A stretch of DNA of 64,000 nt from Lachnospiraceae bacterium UBA3689 (GCA_002371465.1 DFIU01000027.1:48844-112843), one strand, 5' to 3'. Counted from the stretch's first letter, positions 25,127-34,705 are shown. Numbers and translations: made by a program. The notes: generated by a model not told the origin, from the letters alone.

Positions 25127-26866
25127 ATGAAATCGCTTCTTGTGTATATGAAGGAGTATAAAAAGGAGTGTGTTTTTGCCCCGCTCTTTAAACTCCTGGA
25201 GGTTATCTTTGACCTGTGCGTCCCGCTTGTCATGGCAAGGATGATTGATGTCGGTATCGGACAGGCGGACTCCGGATATATTTTAAAACTGTGCGGCGTC
25301 CTGATTCTGCTGGGCGTTCTGGGGCTTGCAACTACGATCATTGCCCAGTATTTTGCGGCGAAAGCGGCAGCTGGCTTTGCCGCAAATCTGCGCCATGCCC
25401 TGTTTGAACGGATCCAGGAATTTACCTTTTCCCAAATGGACCTTTTCGGAACCGATACGCTGATCACGAGGATGACCAGTGACATCAATCAGGTTCAGTC
25501 CGGCGTCAATATGGCGCTCCGCCTCTTTCTGCGCTCGCCCTTTATCGTATTCGGGTCCATGGTCATGGCCTTTACTGTCGACAAACGGGGAGCGTTGGTC
25601 TTTGCCGTCACAATTCCCATCCTCTTTGCGGTGGTGTTCGGCATTTTGCTCTGGACCATGCCCCTCTATCGGAAGGTGCAGACGAGGCTGGACGCCGTTA
25701 CGAAGGCGACCCGGGAGAATCTGACCGGCGTCCGTGTGATCCGCGCTTTTAATAAGGAAGACTATGAGATTTCCGCCTATGAAGCCGACAACCGCGCGCT
25801 TGCCCTGGCACAGAAAGTTGCCGGCGGCATTTCCGGACTCATGAATCCGGTGACCTATGTGATTTTGAACCTGGCTCTGGTGGCTCTGCTGAAAACCGGG
25901 GCGATCCGGATCAATGCGGGCGCCCTGACCCAGGGGCAGCTGATCGCCCTCATCAATTACATGAGCCAGATCCTGGTTGAGCTGATCAAGCTGGCAAACA
26001 TGGTCATTTTGACGTCACGCGCCTGGGCTTGCGGTGACCGGGTGGAAGAGGTTCTAAGAAATTTGCCGGAAATGAAGGATGGCAGCGTGCTTTTGGAGCC
26101 TTCGGACCTGGAAGGTGCCGAGGAAGCCGTGCGCTTTGATCACGTCTCCTTCAAATATGGAAATGATTCCGGCTATGCACTGGAGGATATTTCCTTTCGG
26201 GTAAAGAAGGGACAGACGGTCGGCATCATCGGCGGAACCGGTTCCGGTAAATCGTCCCTGGTCAACCTGATTCCCCGTTTCTACGATGCATCGGAGGGAT
26301 CGGTTCGTGTATTCGGGAAAAATGTAAAGGACTACCGGGCGACATCCCTCCGCAGCCGGATCGGTATGGTGCTGCAGAAGGCGGAGCTGTTTAAGGGCAG
26401 CATCGCCGACAACCTCAGATGGGGCAAGGCGGACGCCGGGACAGAGGAGCTGGAAGAGGCGCTTGCCATTTCCCAGGCGAAGGAATACGTCGATCAAAAG
26501 CCGGGCGGGACGGAGTATCTGTTGGAGCAAAATGCCAGGAATCTGTCCGGCGGGCAGAAGCAGCGGCTGACCATAGCCAGGGCGCTTATGAAAAAGCCGG
26601 ATATTCTGATCCTTGACGACAGCGCGTCCGCTCTTGATTTTGCGACGGACGCGAAGCTGAGGATGGCGATCCGAAAGGCGGCGAGGGACATGACGACCTT
26701 TATTGTCTCCCAGCGCGCGGCTTCGGTGCGGGACGCGGATCTGATCCTGGTCCTCGATGACGGAAAATTGGTCGGCAGGGGGACGCATGAGGATCTGATG
26801 CGGGACAATGAGATCTATCGGGAGATCTACGAATCCCAGTTTCCGGGGGAGGATGACGATGAGTAA
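25127..26866 (+). CDS. Heterodimeric ABC exporter subunit with non-canonical catalytic site
   Basis: The 579-residue protein has six membrane helices in the N-terminal half and an ABC domain after about residue 325 (Walker A GGTGSGKSS, signature LSGGQKQR). The catalytic Glu after Walker B is Asp (D498 in ILDDSASALD). This is the mark of the degenerate-site partner in TM287/288- or BmrCD-type heterodimers. It works with the next gene product, whose Walker B is canonical. Substrates of such pairs range from drugs to lipids and peptides and cannot be told here. Confidence 0.9.
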   Translation: MKSLLVYMKEYKKECVFAPLFKLLEVIFDLCVPLVMARMIDVGIGQADSGYILKLCGVLILLGVLGLATTIIAQYFAAKAAAGFAANLRHALFERIQEFTFSQMDLFGTDTLITRMTSDINQVQSGVNMALRLFLRSPFIVFGSMVMAFTVDKRGALVFAVTIPILFAVVFGILLWTMPLYRKVQTRLDAVTKATRENLTGVRVIRAFNKEDYEISAYEADNRALALAQKVAGGISGLMNPVTYVILNLALVALLKTGAIRINAGALTQGQLIALINYMSQILVELIKLANMVILTSRAWACGDRVEEVLRNLPEMKDGSVLLEPSDLEGAEEAVRFDHVSFKYGNDSGYALEDISFRVKKGQTVGIIGGTGSGKSSLVNLIPRFYDASEGSVRVFGKNVKDYRATSLRSRIGMVLQKAELFKGSIADNLRWGKADAGTEELEEALAISQAKEYVDQKPGGTEYLLEQNARNLSGGQKQRLTIARALMKKPDILILDDSASALDFATDAKLRMAIRKAARDMTTFIVSQRAASVRDADLILVLDDGKLVGRGTHEDLMRDNEIYREIYESQFPGEDDDE

Positions 26867-28646
26867 GAAACAGACGGAAATCAAGAAGGAAAATCGGCAT
26901 CCCTCCCAGTGGGAGACGATCGGAAAGGTCCTGCGCTATATCGGGCACTATAAGATCTTCCTGCTGCTGTCCCTCAGCCTTGCCGTCCTGTCGGTGATCT
27001 TAACCCTCTGGGTTCCCAAGCTGACCGGTCAGGCGGTCGACTGCATGATCGGGAAGGGGGCGGTGGATTTTACCGGTCTTAAAGATAAGCTGGGGAAGAT
27101 TCTGATCTGCGTCGTCCTCACGGGGCTTGCCCAATGGCTGATGAATCTGTGTAACAACCGGATGACCTACGACGTGGTCCGGGATATCCGCAACGACGCC
27201 TTCCGGCATCTGGAGCATCTGCCCCTTAAATATATCGACGGCCATCCGGCGGGGGAGATCGAAAGCCGGGTCATTGCGGACGCGGACCAGTTCGCGGACG
27301 GCCTTTTGATGGGCTTTACCCAGCTCTTCACCGGTGTGGCGACCATCGTCGGTACTTTGGGTTTTATGCTGTCTGTCAATGTACCGATCGCTGTCATCGT
27401 GGTGTTGATCACTCCGGTCTCCTTCTTTGCCGCAGCTTTTATTGCCAGGCGGACCTTTGCCTTCTTTAAGGAGCAGGCTCAGATCCGGGGCAGGCAGACG
27501 GGACTCATTAATGAGATGGTGGAGGGGCAGAAGGTCGTCAAGGCCTTCAGCCAGAAGGATCAGGTCGTCGCAAGATTTGATGCGATCAACGAAAACTTAA
27601 GGGAGACGTCGCTGAAGGCTACCTTTTACTCTTCCCTCACCAATCCGACGACTCGTTTTGTCAACAGTCTGGTCTACACGGCGGTGGGGGTCTTCGGCGC
27701 CCTTATGGTGATCAGGGGATCCCTGACGGTCGGTATGCTGAGCAGTTTTTTGAGTTACGCGAACCAGTACACCAAGCCCTTCAACGAGATTTCGGGCGTC
27801 GTCACGGAACTGCAAAATGCGATTGCCTGCGCCGCCCGGGTCTTTGCCCTGATCGAAGAGCAGGCGGAGGAGCCGGATGCGGAAGATGCGCTTGCGCCGA
27901 CAGCATTTGAGGGCGCTGTCCGGATCGAGGACATGAGCTTTTCCTATACGACCGGTCAGAAGCTGATCGAGCATTTTCATCTCGACGCCGCTCCGGGTCA
28001 GAAGATCGCCATTGTCGGTCCGACCGGCTGCGGGAAGACGACTCTGATCAATCTGCTCATGCGCTTTTATGATATAGACAAGGGCGCCATCTGTGTGGAC
28101 GGGACGGAGATCCGCAAACTGACCCGCCGCGCCCTTCGGAGTGGTTACGGCATGGTGCTGCAGGACACCTGGCTTAAGTCGGGTACGATTCGGGAAAATA
28201 TTACGATGGGGAATCCGGACATCTCCCAAGAGGAAATGGTGGAGGCAGCGAAGGCATGCCACATTCACTCCTTTGTCTCCAAACTGCCCCAGGGCTACGA
28301 CACCGTGATCAGTGAAAATGGGGAGGAATTCTCCCAGGGGCAGCGTCAGCTGCTCTGCATCGCACGTGTGATGATGAGCCATCCTTCCATGCTGATCCTC
28401 GATGAGGCGACGTCTTCGATCGATACCCGGACCGAGCTGAAGATTCAAAAAGCCTTCAATCGCCTGATGGAGGGCAGGACCAGTTTTATCGTGGCGCACC
28501 GGCTCTCGACCATTCGGACCGCGGACACGATCCTTGTCATGAAGGCGGGGCGCGTGATCGAAGAGGGCAATCATAAGGAACTGATGAAGCGGAAGGGATT
28601 TTACTACCAGCTCTACCAGAGCCAGTTCCTGGGTCAGGCGATCTGA
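26859..28646 (+). CDS. Heterodimeric ABC exporter subunit, canonical partner
   Basis: The start is ATG 26859, six bases after GGAGG at 26848-26852 and overlapping the previous stop; an ATG at 26853 is too close to the ribosome site. The 595-residue protein has six membrane helices and an ABC domain with Walker A GPTGCGKTT and LILDEATSSID with the catalytic Glu. Its signature is FSQGQ instead of LSGGQ, matching the degenerate site formed with the Asp-bearing partner. Together they form one exporter in the cytoplasmic membrane. Confidence 0.9.
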   Translation: MSKKQTEIKKENRHPSQWETIGKVLRYIGHYKIFLLLSLSLAVLSVILTLWVPKLTGQAVDCMIGKGAVDFTGLKDKLGKILICVVLTGLAQWLMNLCNNRMTYDVVRDIRNDAFRHLEHLPLKYIDGHPAGEIESRVIADADQFADGLLMGFTQLFTGVATIVGTLGFMLSVNVPIAVIVVLITPVSFFAAAFIARRTFAFFKEQAQIRGRQTGLINEMVEGQKVVKAFSQKDQVVARFDAINENLRETSLKATFYSSLTNPTTRFVNSLVYTAVGVFGALMVIRGSLTVGMLSSFLSYANQYTKPFNEISGVVTELQNAIACAARVFALIEEQAEEPDAEDALAPTAFEGAVRIEDMSFSYTTGQKLIEHFHLDAAPGQKIAIVGPTGCGKTTLINLLMRFYDIDKGAICVDGTEIRKLTRRALRSGYGMVLQDTWLKSGTIRENITMGNPDISQEEMVEAAKACHIHSFVSKLPQGYDTVISENGEEFSQGQRQLLCIARVMMSHPSMLILDEATSSIDTRTELKIQKAFNRLMEGRTSFIVAHRLSTIRTADTILVMKAGRVIEEGNHKELMKRKGFYYQLYQSQFLGQAI

Positions 28647-28958
28647 TCGGATCTTGGGATTTCAGCATGATAAATTGTGTAAAATATGGTATAAAATTAG
28701 AATATAAGTCTAATTCTTTTTGCTAAATATTTTGATGATCTAACTATCTTAGCTGGGGCGGGAATGACTTTATATTGTCCGACTATGGCTAATCTCCTGG
28801 ATGGGGGACCTCGCTTAGCTTACTACTGGAGATATTAGAGATGACAAGATATGAAGAGAAAGAATTGGACGGACGCACCTGCGCTGCAGCAGGATCAGAG
28901 CAGTACCTTATAGAACTGCTTGCAGCAAAGTTTTATGGAAGAAGAAAAGGAGAATCAA
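28647..28958. other. Intergenic region with hairpins
   Basis: This 312-base gap holds a weak AT stem (AATTAGA 28695-28701 with TCTAATT 28709-28715) followed by CTTTTT, a likely terminator of the exporter operon. Further on, CTAATCTCC at about 28790 can pair with GGAGATATTAG at about 28827-28837 to form a larger imperfect hairpin. I see no known riboswitch or RNA gene. Confidence 0.4.
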
Positions 28959-30104
28959 ATGGAGCAGTTATTTCCTGAAGTAAAAAAATGTTTCGGCTTT
29001 GGCTGTATGCGGCTGCCCATGATCGGCAAAGAGGTCGATATGGACCAGTTCAAGCAGATGGTGGACATGTTTATTGATAATGGCTTCAACTACTTTGATA
29101 CGGCGCACGGCTACATTGACGGCAAGTCCGAGCTGGCAGTCCGCGAAGCCCTTTCGTCCCGCTATTCCCGGGACAAGTTCCTTTTGACCAACAAGCTGAC
29201 CAGCCCCTACTTTAAGAAGCAGGAGGATATCCGCCCCTTCTTTGAGGAGCAGCTTGAGCGGTGCGGCGTCGACTATTTCGATTTTTATCTTATGCACGCG
29301 CAGACGGCGGAGGTCTTTGAAAGCTTTAAAAAGCGCCGCGCCTATGAGACTGCACTGGAATTAAAGGAAGAGGGGAAGATCCGCCACTTCGGTATCTCCT
29401 TCCACGATAAGGCGGACGTCCTGGATCAGATTCTGACCGAATATCCGCAGATCGAGATTGTGCAGATCCAGTTCAACTACCTCGATTATGAAGATCCGTC
29501 CGTCGAAAGCCGCAAGGTCTACGAAGTGGCAAGAAAGCACAACAAGCCCCTTCTGGTTATGGAGCCGGTCAAGGGCGGCAGCCTGGTGAATCTGCCCCAG
29601 GAGGCGCAGAAGGTCTTTGACGAGCTGCAGGCGGACGGCATCCACAGGGGATCCAACGCCAGCTACGCCATCCGTTTTACGGCAGGCTTTGACGGGATGC
29701 GGATGATCCTGTCCGGTATGAGCAATCTGGAGCAGATGAAGGACAATATTTCCTTCATGAAGGACTTCAAGCCCCTGGATGAGGCGGAGAGCGGAGCGGT
29801 TGCGCGCGTGACAGGCGTATTCAAGCACATCGATATGATCCCCTGTACCGCCTGCCGCTACTGCGTGGATGAAAATCACTGTCCTAAGAAGATCCGGATC
29901 CCAGATCTCTTTGCCTGCATGAATTCCAAGCGTGCCTTTAAGGACTGGAATGCGGACTTCTACTATGAGGACGTGCTGACCGCCAAGGGCAAGGGCAAGG
30001 CTTCTGACTGCATCCGCTGCGGCGGCTGCGAGCGGGTCTGCCCCCAGCACCTGCCCATCCGCGATCTGCTGGATCAGGTGGCGAAAGAATTTGAGAAAGC
30101 ATAA
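28959..30104 (+). CDS. Aldo/keto reductase with C-terminal ferredoxin-like cysteine motifs (1)
   Basis: The start is ATG 28959, with AAGGAG at 28947-28952; the earlier frame start has no ribosome site. The 381-residue protein has an aldo/keto reductase barrel (FGFGCMRLP, YFDTAHGY, FYLMHAQ) and a C-terminal extension with CTACRYC and CIRCGGCERVCP, giving cysteines for iron-sulfur clusters. Such reductases are common in Clostridia; electron donor and substrate are usually unknown. A paralogue lies on the other side of lrgAB. The gap to lrgA (30105-30390) shows no supported gene. Confidence 0.88.
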   Translation: MEQLFPEVKKCFGFGCMRLPMIGKEVDMDQFKQMVDMFIDNGFNYFDTAHGYIDGKSELAVREALSSRYSRDKFLLTNKLTSPYFKKQEDIRPFFEEQLERCGVDYFDFYLMHAQTAEVFESFKKRRAYETALELKEEGKIRHFGISFHDKADVLDQILTEYPQIEIVQIQFNYLDYEDPSVESRKVYEVARKHNKPLLVMEPVKGGSLVNLPQEAQKVFDELQADGIHRGSNASYAIRFTAGFDGMRMILSGMSNLEQMKDNISFMKDFKPLDEAESGAVARVTGVFKHIDMIPCTACRYCVDENHCPKKIRIPDLFACMNSKRAFKDWNADFYYEDVLTAKGKGKASDCIRCGGCERVCPQHLPIRDLLDQVAKEFEKA

Positions 30105-30390
30105 GTTCATCCTGGAAAGACAGCTGTCAGAATCCTGGCAACTGCCTTCAAATAAGACAATGTAAAGGATTGTTCTGCCCAGGATAGCGGTGGTGCGGAG
30201 GCAGTAGACCACCCGCTTGGTCATGTTCGTTTCCCCCATTTCTTTTATATTCAGGTTGAAAGTATATGGACATTTTCCGGAAAATGCAATGCGGCTTTGC
30301 AGGAGATGGGACCTGAATCTTTGGATCAGCAGACGCAGCAAATGCGATTCATGATAGAATAGAGAAAACGGTCCAAAGGGGGCATAATCC

Positions 30391-30810
30391 ATGCGCTATA
30401 TGAAGCAGGTCGCGATCATTTTGCTGGTCACCTGTATTGGCGAACTTCTCAACTACTTTATTCCTCTTCCGATTCCCGCCAGCATCTATGGGCTGGTCCT
30501 GATGCTGACCCTTTTGATCACCAAAGTCGTAAAACTTAAGAGCGTGGACGAGGCTGGAACCTTTCTGGTTGAAGTCATGCCGGTCATGTTCATTCCGGCA
30601 GGGGTGGGCCTTATCACTTCCTTTGGCAGGCTCCGTCCCATCCTGGTCCCGGTTCTGGTCATGACCCTCGCGACGACCTTTATCGTCATGGCTGTGACGG
30701 GCAAGGTGACGGACTTTGTCCTGCATCTGACGGGGAGCCTGAAGGACACCGATCCGGTCAGTGATTCGGACGGCTTTGAGCAAAGTGAGGAGGAGAGCCA
30801 TGATCGATAA
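30391..30810 (+). CDS. lrgA: LrgA/CidA-family membrane protein
   Basis: The 139-residue protein has four membrane helices and the LrgA/CidA holin-like signature (FIPLPIPASIYGLVLML near the N-terminus, VMPVMFIPAGVGLI in the middle). In staphylococci the family was tied to murein hydrolase control; in other bacteria LrgAB imports pyruvate or exports metabolites. It overlaps lrgB by 11 bases. A short ribosome site (AAAGGGGG) precedes the ATG. Confidence 0.88.
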   Translation: MRYMKQVAIILLVTCIGELLNYFIPLPIPASIYGLVLMLTLLITKVVKLKSVDEAGTFLVEVMPVMFIPAGVGLITSFGRLRPILVPVLVMTLATTFIVMAVTGKVTDFVLHLTGSLKDTDPVSDSDGFEQSEEESHDR

Positions 30811-31498
30811 CCTGGTGGCAAATTCCGCGACCATAGGCGTCGTGGTATCCCTGATGATGTACGGCTTTGGCGTCTGGCTGCGGGACAAGACGAGAATCGA
30901 CGCCTTTAACCCCCTTCTTATTTCTATCGTTTCGGTGATCGGCTTTTTGCTGCTCTTCCGAATCGATTTTGAGAGCTTTGAAAAGAGTGCCCGGTACCTG
31001 AGCTATCTGCTGACCCCGGCGACCGTGTGCCTGGCGATTCCCCTCTATAAGGAGCTGGAAATTTTAAAGAAGAACCTAGTCGCCATTTTCATCGGGGTCC
31101 TGTCCGGCGTCCTCGCCTCCATGGGATCGGTCCTTTTGCTGGCACATTTATTTGGCATGAGTCACGAGGAATATGTCACCATGCTGCCCAAGAGTATTAC
31201 GACCGCCATCGGCATGGGCGTTTCGGAGGAACTGGGCGGCTATGTGACGATTACGGTCGCGGTCATCATCGTGACCGGTATCGTTGGAAATATGATTGCG
31301 GTTTTCTGGTGCCGCCTGCTCAGAATCAAGAGCCCGATTTCACGAGGGCTGGCGATCGGGACTTCTGCCCATGCGATTGGGACAGCCAAGGCGATGACGC
31401 TGGGAAAGATCGAAGGGGCGATGAGTTCCCTTGCGATCGTGGTCTCGGGGCTTATGACGGTGATCCTGGCGTCTGTCTTTGCCATGTTTTTAACATAA
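30800..31498 (+). CDS. lrgB: LrgB-family membrane protein
   Basis: The start is ATG 30800, after GAGGAGG and overlapping the lrgA stop; the frame from 30761 lies inside lrgA. The 232-residue protein has about six to seven membrane helices and the conserved LrgB blocks LLTPATVCLAIPLYK, MLPKSITTAIGMGVSE and GTSAHAIGTAKA. It acts with LrgA in the cytoplasmic membrane. Confidence 0.92.
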   Translation: MIDNLVANSATIGVVVSLMMYGFGVWLRDKTRIDAFNPLLISIVSVIGFLLLFRIDFESFEKSARYLSYLLTPATVCLAIPLYKELEILKKNLVAIFIGVLSGVLASMGSVLLLAHLFGMSHEEYVTMLPKSITTAIGMGVSEELGGYVTITVAVIIVTGIVGNMIAVFWCRLLRIKSPISRGLAIGTSAHAIGTAKAMTLGKIEGAMSSLAIVVSGLMTVILASVFAMFLT

Positions 31499-31575
31499 GA
31501 GCGGACTAAACAAAAGAACAAGATAAAACCCGCCGATGACATCGGTTGATTCGGCGGTTGAGGAGGACCTTCTTT

Positions 31576-32763
31576 ATGAAGTACAGGATGAACAAAAAGG
31601 GAGAGCCGATCTCCATTTTAGGCTACGGCTGCATGCGTTTTACCAAAAAAGGGACCGGCATCGATCTCGATAAGGCGGAGCAGGAACTCATGACCGCCTT
31701 TCGGGCGGGCGTCAACTATTATGATACCGCCTACGTCTATTCCGGCAGCGAGGTGGCTTTGGGAACCATCCTGGAGCGAAACGGGATTCGGGACCAGGTG
31801 CAGATCGCGACCAAGCTGCCCCAGTACCTCTTAAGAAAACCGGAGCAGATCGACCAGTATTTCAATGAGGAGCTGTCGAGACTTAGGACGGACTATATCG
31901 ACTACTACCTGATGCACATGATGACCGACTACGCCCAGTGGGAGAACCTGGAGAGGTTGGGCATCCGGGAGTGGGCGGAGAAGCAGAAGGCAGCCGGCAG
32001 GATCCGCAACATCGGCTTTTCCTTCCACGGAAATACGGATATGTTTTTGAAGATCTTAAATGCCTATGACTGGGATTTCTGCCAGATTCAGTACAACTAC
32101 CTGGATGAAGTATCCCAGGCGGGGCGCGAGGGTCTTGAAGCTGCGGAAGCAAAAGGGATTCCGGTCATCATCATGGAGCCGCTTAGGGGCGGCAGACTGG
32201 TCAATCTGCTGCCGGAGAAGGCCAAGTCCCTGATCTCGTCCAATCCCCATGGCTGGTCGCCGGCAGAGTGGTCCTTCCGCTGGCTCTGGAACCAGACCGG
32301 CGTCACCTGCGTCCTGTCCGGTATGAACTCCATCCCCATGGTGGAGGAGAACTGCCGCATCGCGAGCGAGGTGGAACCGAATACCTTTACGAAGGATGAG
32401 TTTGCCTTTCTGGAAACGGTCAAGGAGGCGATCAACGAAAAGATCAAGATCGGCTGCACCGGCTGCCGCTACTGTATGCCCTGTCCTAAAGGCGTGGATA
32501 TACCGGGTATTTTCCGCTGCTGGAACGAGATGTATACGGAGAAAAAATCGTCCGCCCGCTTTGAGTACGCGCAGACCATCGGGCTTAGGAGAGAACCGGG
32601 CTTTGCGACCCAGTGTGTCCGCTGCGGCAAGTGTGAGAAGGTCTGCCCCCAGAATCTTCCGATTCGGGACGCTCTGGTGCAGGCGGATCGGGCGGTCAGA
32701 CCCCTGCCCTATAAGATCGGCATCAATATCGCCAGAAAGCTTCTGGTGCGGAAGACGAAATGA
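31576..32763 (+). CDS. Aldo/keto reductase with C-terminal ferredoxin-like cysteine motifs (2)
   Basis: The start is ATG 31576 after GAGGAGGACC; the upstream frame from 31546 has no ribosome site. The 395-residue protein is a paralogue of the reductase at 28959, with YGCMRFT, YYDTAYVYS and DYYLMHMM, and C-terminal motifs CTGCRYCMPCP and CVRCGKCEKVCP. Both carry eight cysteines in the tail, enough for two clusters. A hairpin-forming AACCCGCCGA/TCGGCGGTT sequence lies just upstream, between lrgB and this gene. Confidence 0.88.
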   Translation: MKYRMNKKGEPISILGYGCMRFTKKGTGIDLDKAEQELMTAFRAGVNYYDTAYVYSGSEVALGTILERNGIRDQVQIATKLPQYLLRKPEQIDQYFNEELSRLRTDYIDYYLMHMMTDYAQWENLERLGIREWAEKQKAAGRIRNIGFSFHGNTDMFLKILNAYDWDFCQIQYNYLDEVSQAGREGLEAAEAKGIPVIIMEPLRGGRLVNLLPEKAKSLISSNPHGWSPAEWSFRWLWNQTGVTCVLSGMNSIPMVEENCRIASEVEPNTFTKDEFAFLETVKEAINEKIKIGCTGCRYCMPCPKGVDIPGIFRCWNEMYTEKKSSARFEYAQTIGLRREPGFATQCVRCGKCEKVCPQNLPIRDALVQADRAVRPLPYKIGINIARKLLVRKTK

Positions 32764-32924
32764 TCTAAGCGAAAAATAACCTAAGTCCAGTATCAGGATG
32801 AACCCTGGCGCAGCGGTTAAGCTATGGCTTTTGGGCAATGATGCGATGGGGATCATGTTAAATATAGGGAAGTAGGTTCCTGATTAAATATGGACTTGCA
32901 GGTGAATGGAGAGGAGGAAATTTA

Positions 32925-33272
32925 ATGGAGTGGATCGTGCTGATCTTTACCTTTGCTGCAATTATACTGACCCTGCTGCAGCAGACCTGGATTCTGATCC
33001 TCCTGGTCGACCTCCTCTGTCTGGTCGGGCTCATCAACGCGGTCAAGAACTACCAGTTCTACCGGATCGAGGATGAGAGCGGGACCTTTACTTTTTCAAA
33101 GGACGAGAAGCTTCGGATGAAAAATCAGATCCTTGTGACTGCTATTTTGCTGGTCCTCATGGTCCTGGTGACCTGGACCATCATGCACAGCCGCCGTATG
33201 TGCGGCTATCGGCTGCAGCAGGAGGAACTGCGGCGCTATCGGCAGATCGTGGAGCGAATCGGCAGACGTTGA
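32925..33272 (+). CDS. Small membrane protein of unknown function
   Basis: The 115-residue protein has one or two N-terminal membrane helices (about 3-40), a charged cytoplasmic or extracytoplasmic segment, and another helix at about 68-86, followed by a basic tail. GGAGGAAATTTA precedes the ATG. I do not recognise a family. It lies between an aldo/keto reductase and the hypB pair, with 72 bases to the latter, so it may be cotranscribed with hypB. Confidence 0.68.
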   Translation: MEWIVLIFTFAAIILTLLQQTWILILLVDLLCLVGLINAVKNYQFYRIEDESGTFTFSKDEKLRMKNQILVTAILLVLMVLVTWTIMHSRRMCGYRLQQEELRRYRQIVERIGRR

Positions 33273-33344
33273 ATTAAAGGACCGGGCAGTGTATGATAGA
33301 TACACTTTGCATAAAAAGGTTAAAAAGTTAGGCTGGAAAGTTTT

Positions 33345-34031
33345 ATGAACGATCAGATCAGAATTATTGAACTAAAGGAAAGCATTTTCAAAGACAACGA
33401 CCGGGATGCGGACAAGCTACGGAAGGAACTCAAAAAAGAGGGGACCTTTTACTTAAACATCATGTCCTCTCCGGGCTCCGGGAAGACCACGACGATCCTG
33501 GGAACTGTCGAAGGGCTTAAATCCCTTCTTAAGATCGGAGTCATGGAGGCGGATATCGACTCCGATGTCGACGCCCAAACCATTTCCGACCGGACCGGAC
33601 TGCCTGCCATTCAGCTCCACACCGGCGGCATGTGCCACCTGGACGCGGATATGTCGCGGCAGGGATTGAAGGCTCTGGGAACGGATAAGCTTGATCTCGT
33701 GATTTTGGAAAATGTCGGCAATTTGGTCTGTCCGGCTGAGTTTGACACAGGTGCTGTGAAAAATGTCGTGATCCTCTCCGTGCCGGAAGGGGACGACAAG
33801 CCCCTGAAATATCCGCTTATGTTCGAGAAGGCGGATGCAGTCCTGATCAATAAGATCGACGCGGCGCCGGTCTTTGATTTTGATATCCAGAAAGCTGCCG
33901 CCTACATCCACCAGCGGCACGCGGATATCCCGATTTTCCCGATCTCTGCGGAGACCGGAGCGGGGATGGACGAGTGGCGAGCCTGGCTTCTGGGACAGGT
34001 CCGCGCCTGGTTGGATGAAAGGAAGGATTGA
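33345..34031 (+). CDS. hypB: HypB-family nickel-insertion GTPase, paralogue 1
   Basis: The 228-residue protein has Walker A SSPGSGKTT (about 41-49), EADIDSD, and the HypB metal-site residues C97-H98 in GGMCHLD and C129 in NLVCPAE. LINKID gives guanine specificity. HypB is a GTPase that helps load nickel into [NiFe]-hydrogenase, usually with HypA. No hypA or other hyp gene is nearby. It overlaps the stop region of its paralogue's upstream TTG; translation of the pair is probably coupled. Confidence 0.88.
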   Translation: MNDQIRIIELKESIFKDNDRDADKLRKELKKEGTFYLNIMSSPGSGKTTTILGTVEGLKSLLKIGVMEADIDSDVDAQTISDRTGLPAIQLHTGGMCHLDADMSRQGLKALGTDKLDLVILENVGNLVCPAEFDTGAVKNVVILSVPEGDDKPLKYPLMFEKADAVLINKIDAAPVFDFDIQKAAAYIHQRHADIPIFPISAETGAGMDEWRAWLLGQVRAWLDERKD

Positions 34032-34036
34032 CAGAA

Positions 34037-34705
34037 ATGGCAGTAAAGGTAATTGACGTAGAGCAGAGCGTGGATGAGATCAACCGGAGGGCTGCGGAAG
34101 AGGTGCGGGCCCACAATCGGGAAGCGGGGACCTTCCTGGTCAATCTGATGGCGTCTCCGGGAGCCGGCAAGACGACGGTTCTGTTAAGAACCCTTGAGGC
34201 GTTAAAGAATTTCTATCGGATCGGCGTGATGGAGGCGGATATCGACGCGACCGTCGACGCGGAGAAGATGGAGGGTGCGGGCGTTCGGTCCATTCAGGTT
34301 CACACCGGGGGCGAATGTGCCATGGATGCCTCCATGACCCGGCAGGCGATCCGGGAATTTAGCACCGACGATCTGGATCTTGTATTTTTGGAAAATGTCG
34401 GCAACCTGGTCTGCCCGGCGGAGCAGGACACCGGGGCTTCGGTCAATGTTGAGATCCTGTCCATCCCGGAGGGGGACGACAAGCCCCTCAAATATCCCCT
34501 TATGTTTGAAGTCTGCCAGGCGGTCCTCATCAACAAAATCGATACGCGGGCGTATTTCCGCTTCGATGATGAGGCTGTGATCGAGCGGATCTACGCCAGG
34601 AATCCGGAGGCGAAGATCTTCTTTGTCTCCGCCAAGACAGGGGAGGGCTTCGACGCCTGGATCGACTGGCTGAAAAATCAGGTCGATGCCTGGAATAAGG
34701 AATAA
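34037..34705 (+). CDS. HypB-family nickel-insertion GTPase, paralogue 2 with altered metal site
   Basis: The start is ATG 34037, with GGAAGGA at 34021-34026; a TTG at 34028 inside the previous gene is less likely. The 222-residue protein is clearly homologous to the preceding HypB (Walker A ASPGAGKTT, MEADIDA, NLVCPAE with C126, LINKID). At the metal site C94 is kept, but the following His is Ala (GGECAMD). It may have another metal preference or a partner role to paralogue 1. The pair ends about 130 bases before a terminator. Confidence 0.85.
   Translation: MAVKVIDVEQSVDEINRRAAEEVRAHNREAGTFLVNLMASPGAGKTTVLLRTLEALKNFYRIGVMEADIDATVDAEKMEGAGVRSIQVHTGGECAMDASMTRQAIREFSTDDLDLVFLENVGNLVCPAEQDTGASVNVEILSIPEGDDKPLKYPLMFEVCQAVLINKIDTRAYFRFDDEAVIERIYARNPEAKIFFVSAKTGEGFDAWIDWLKNQVDAWNKE

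Noticed and set aside
30100..30230. Minus-strand reading frame starting with a good ribosome site (protein begins MTKRVVYCLRTT), antisense to the end of the first aldo/keto reductase
   Set aside because: Only about 35-40 residues lie outside the opposing gene, no family is recognised, and the longer frame is a shadow of the reductase coding sequence.
32764..32924. Possible small RNA or riboswitch before the small membrane protein
   Set aside because: No consistent stem, T-run or known motif could be made out in this 161-base gap.
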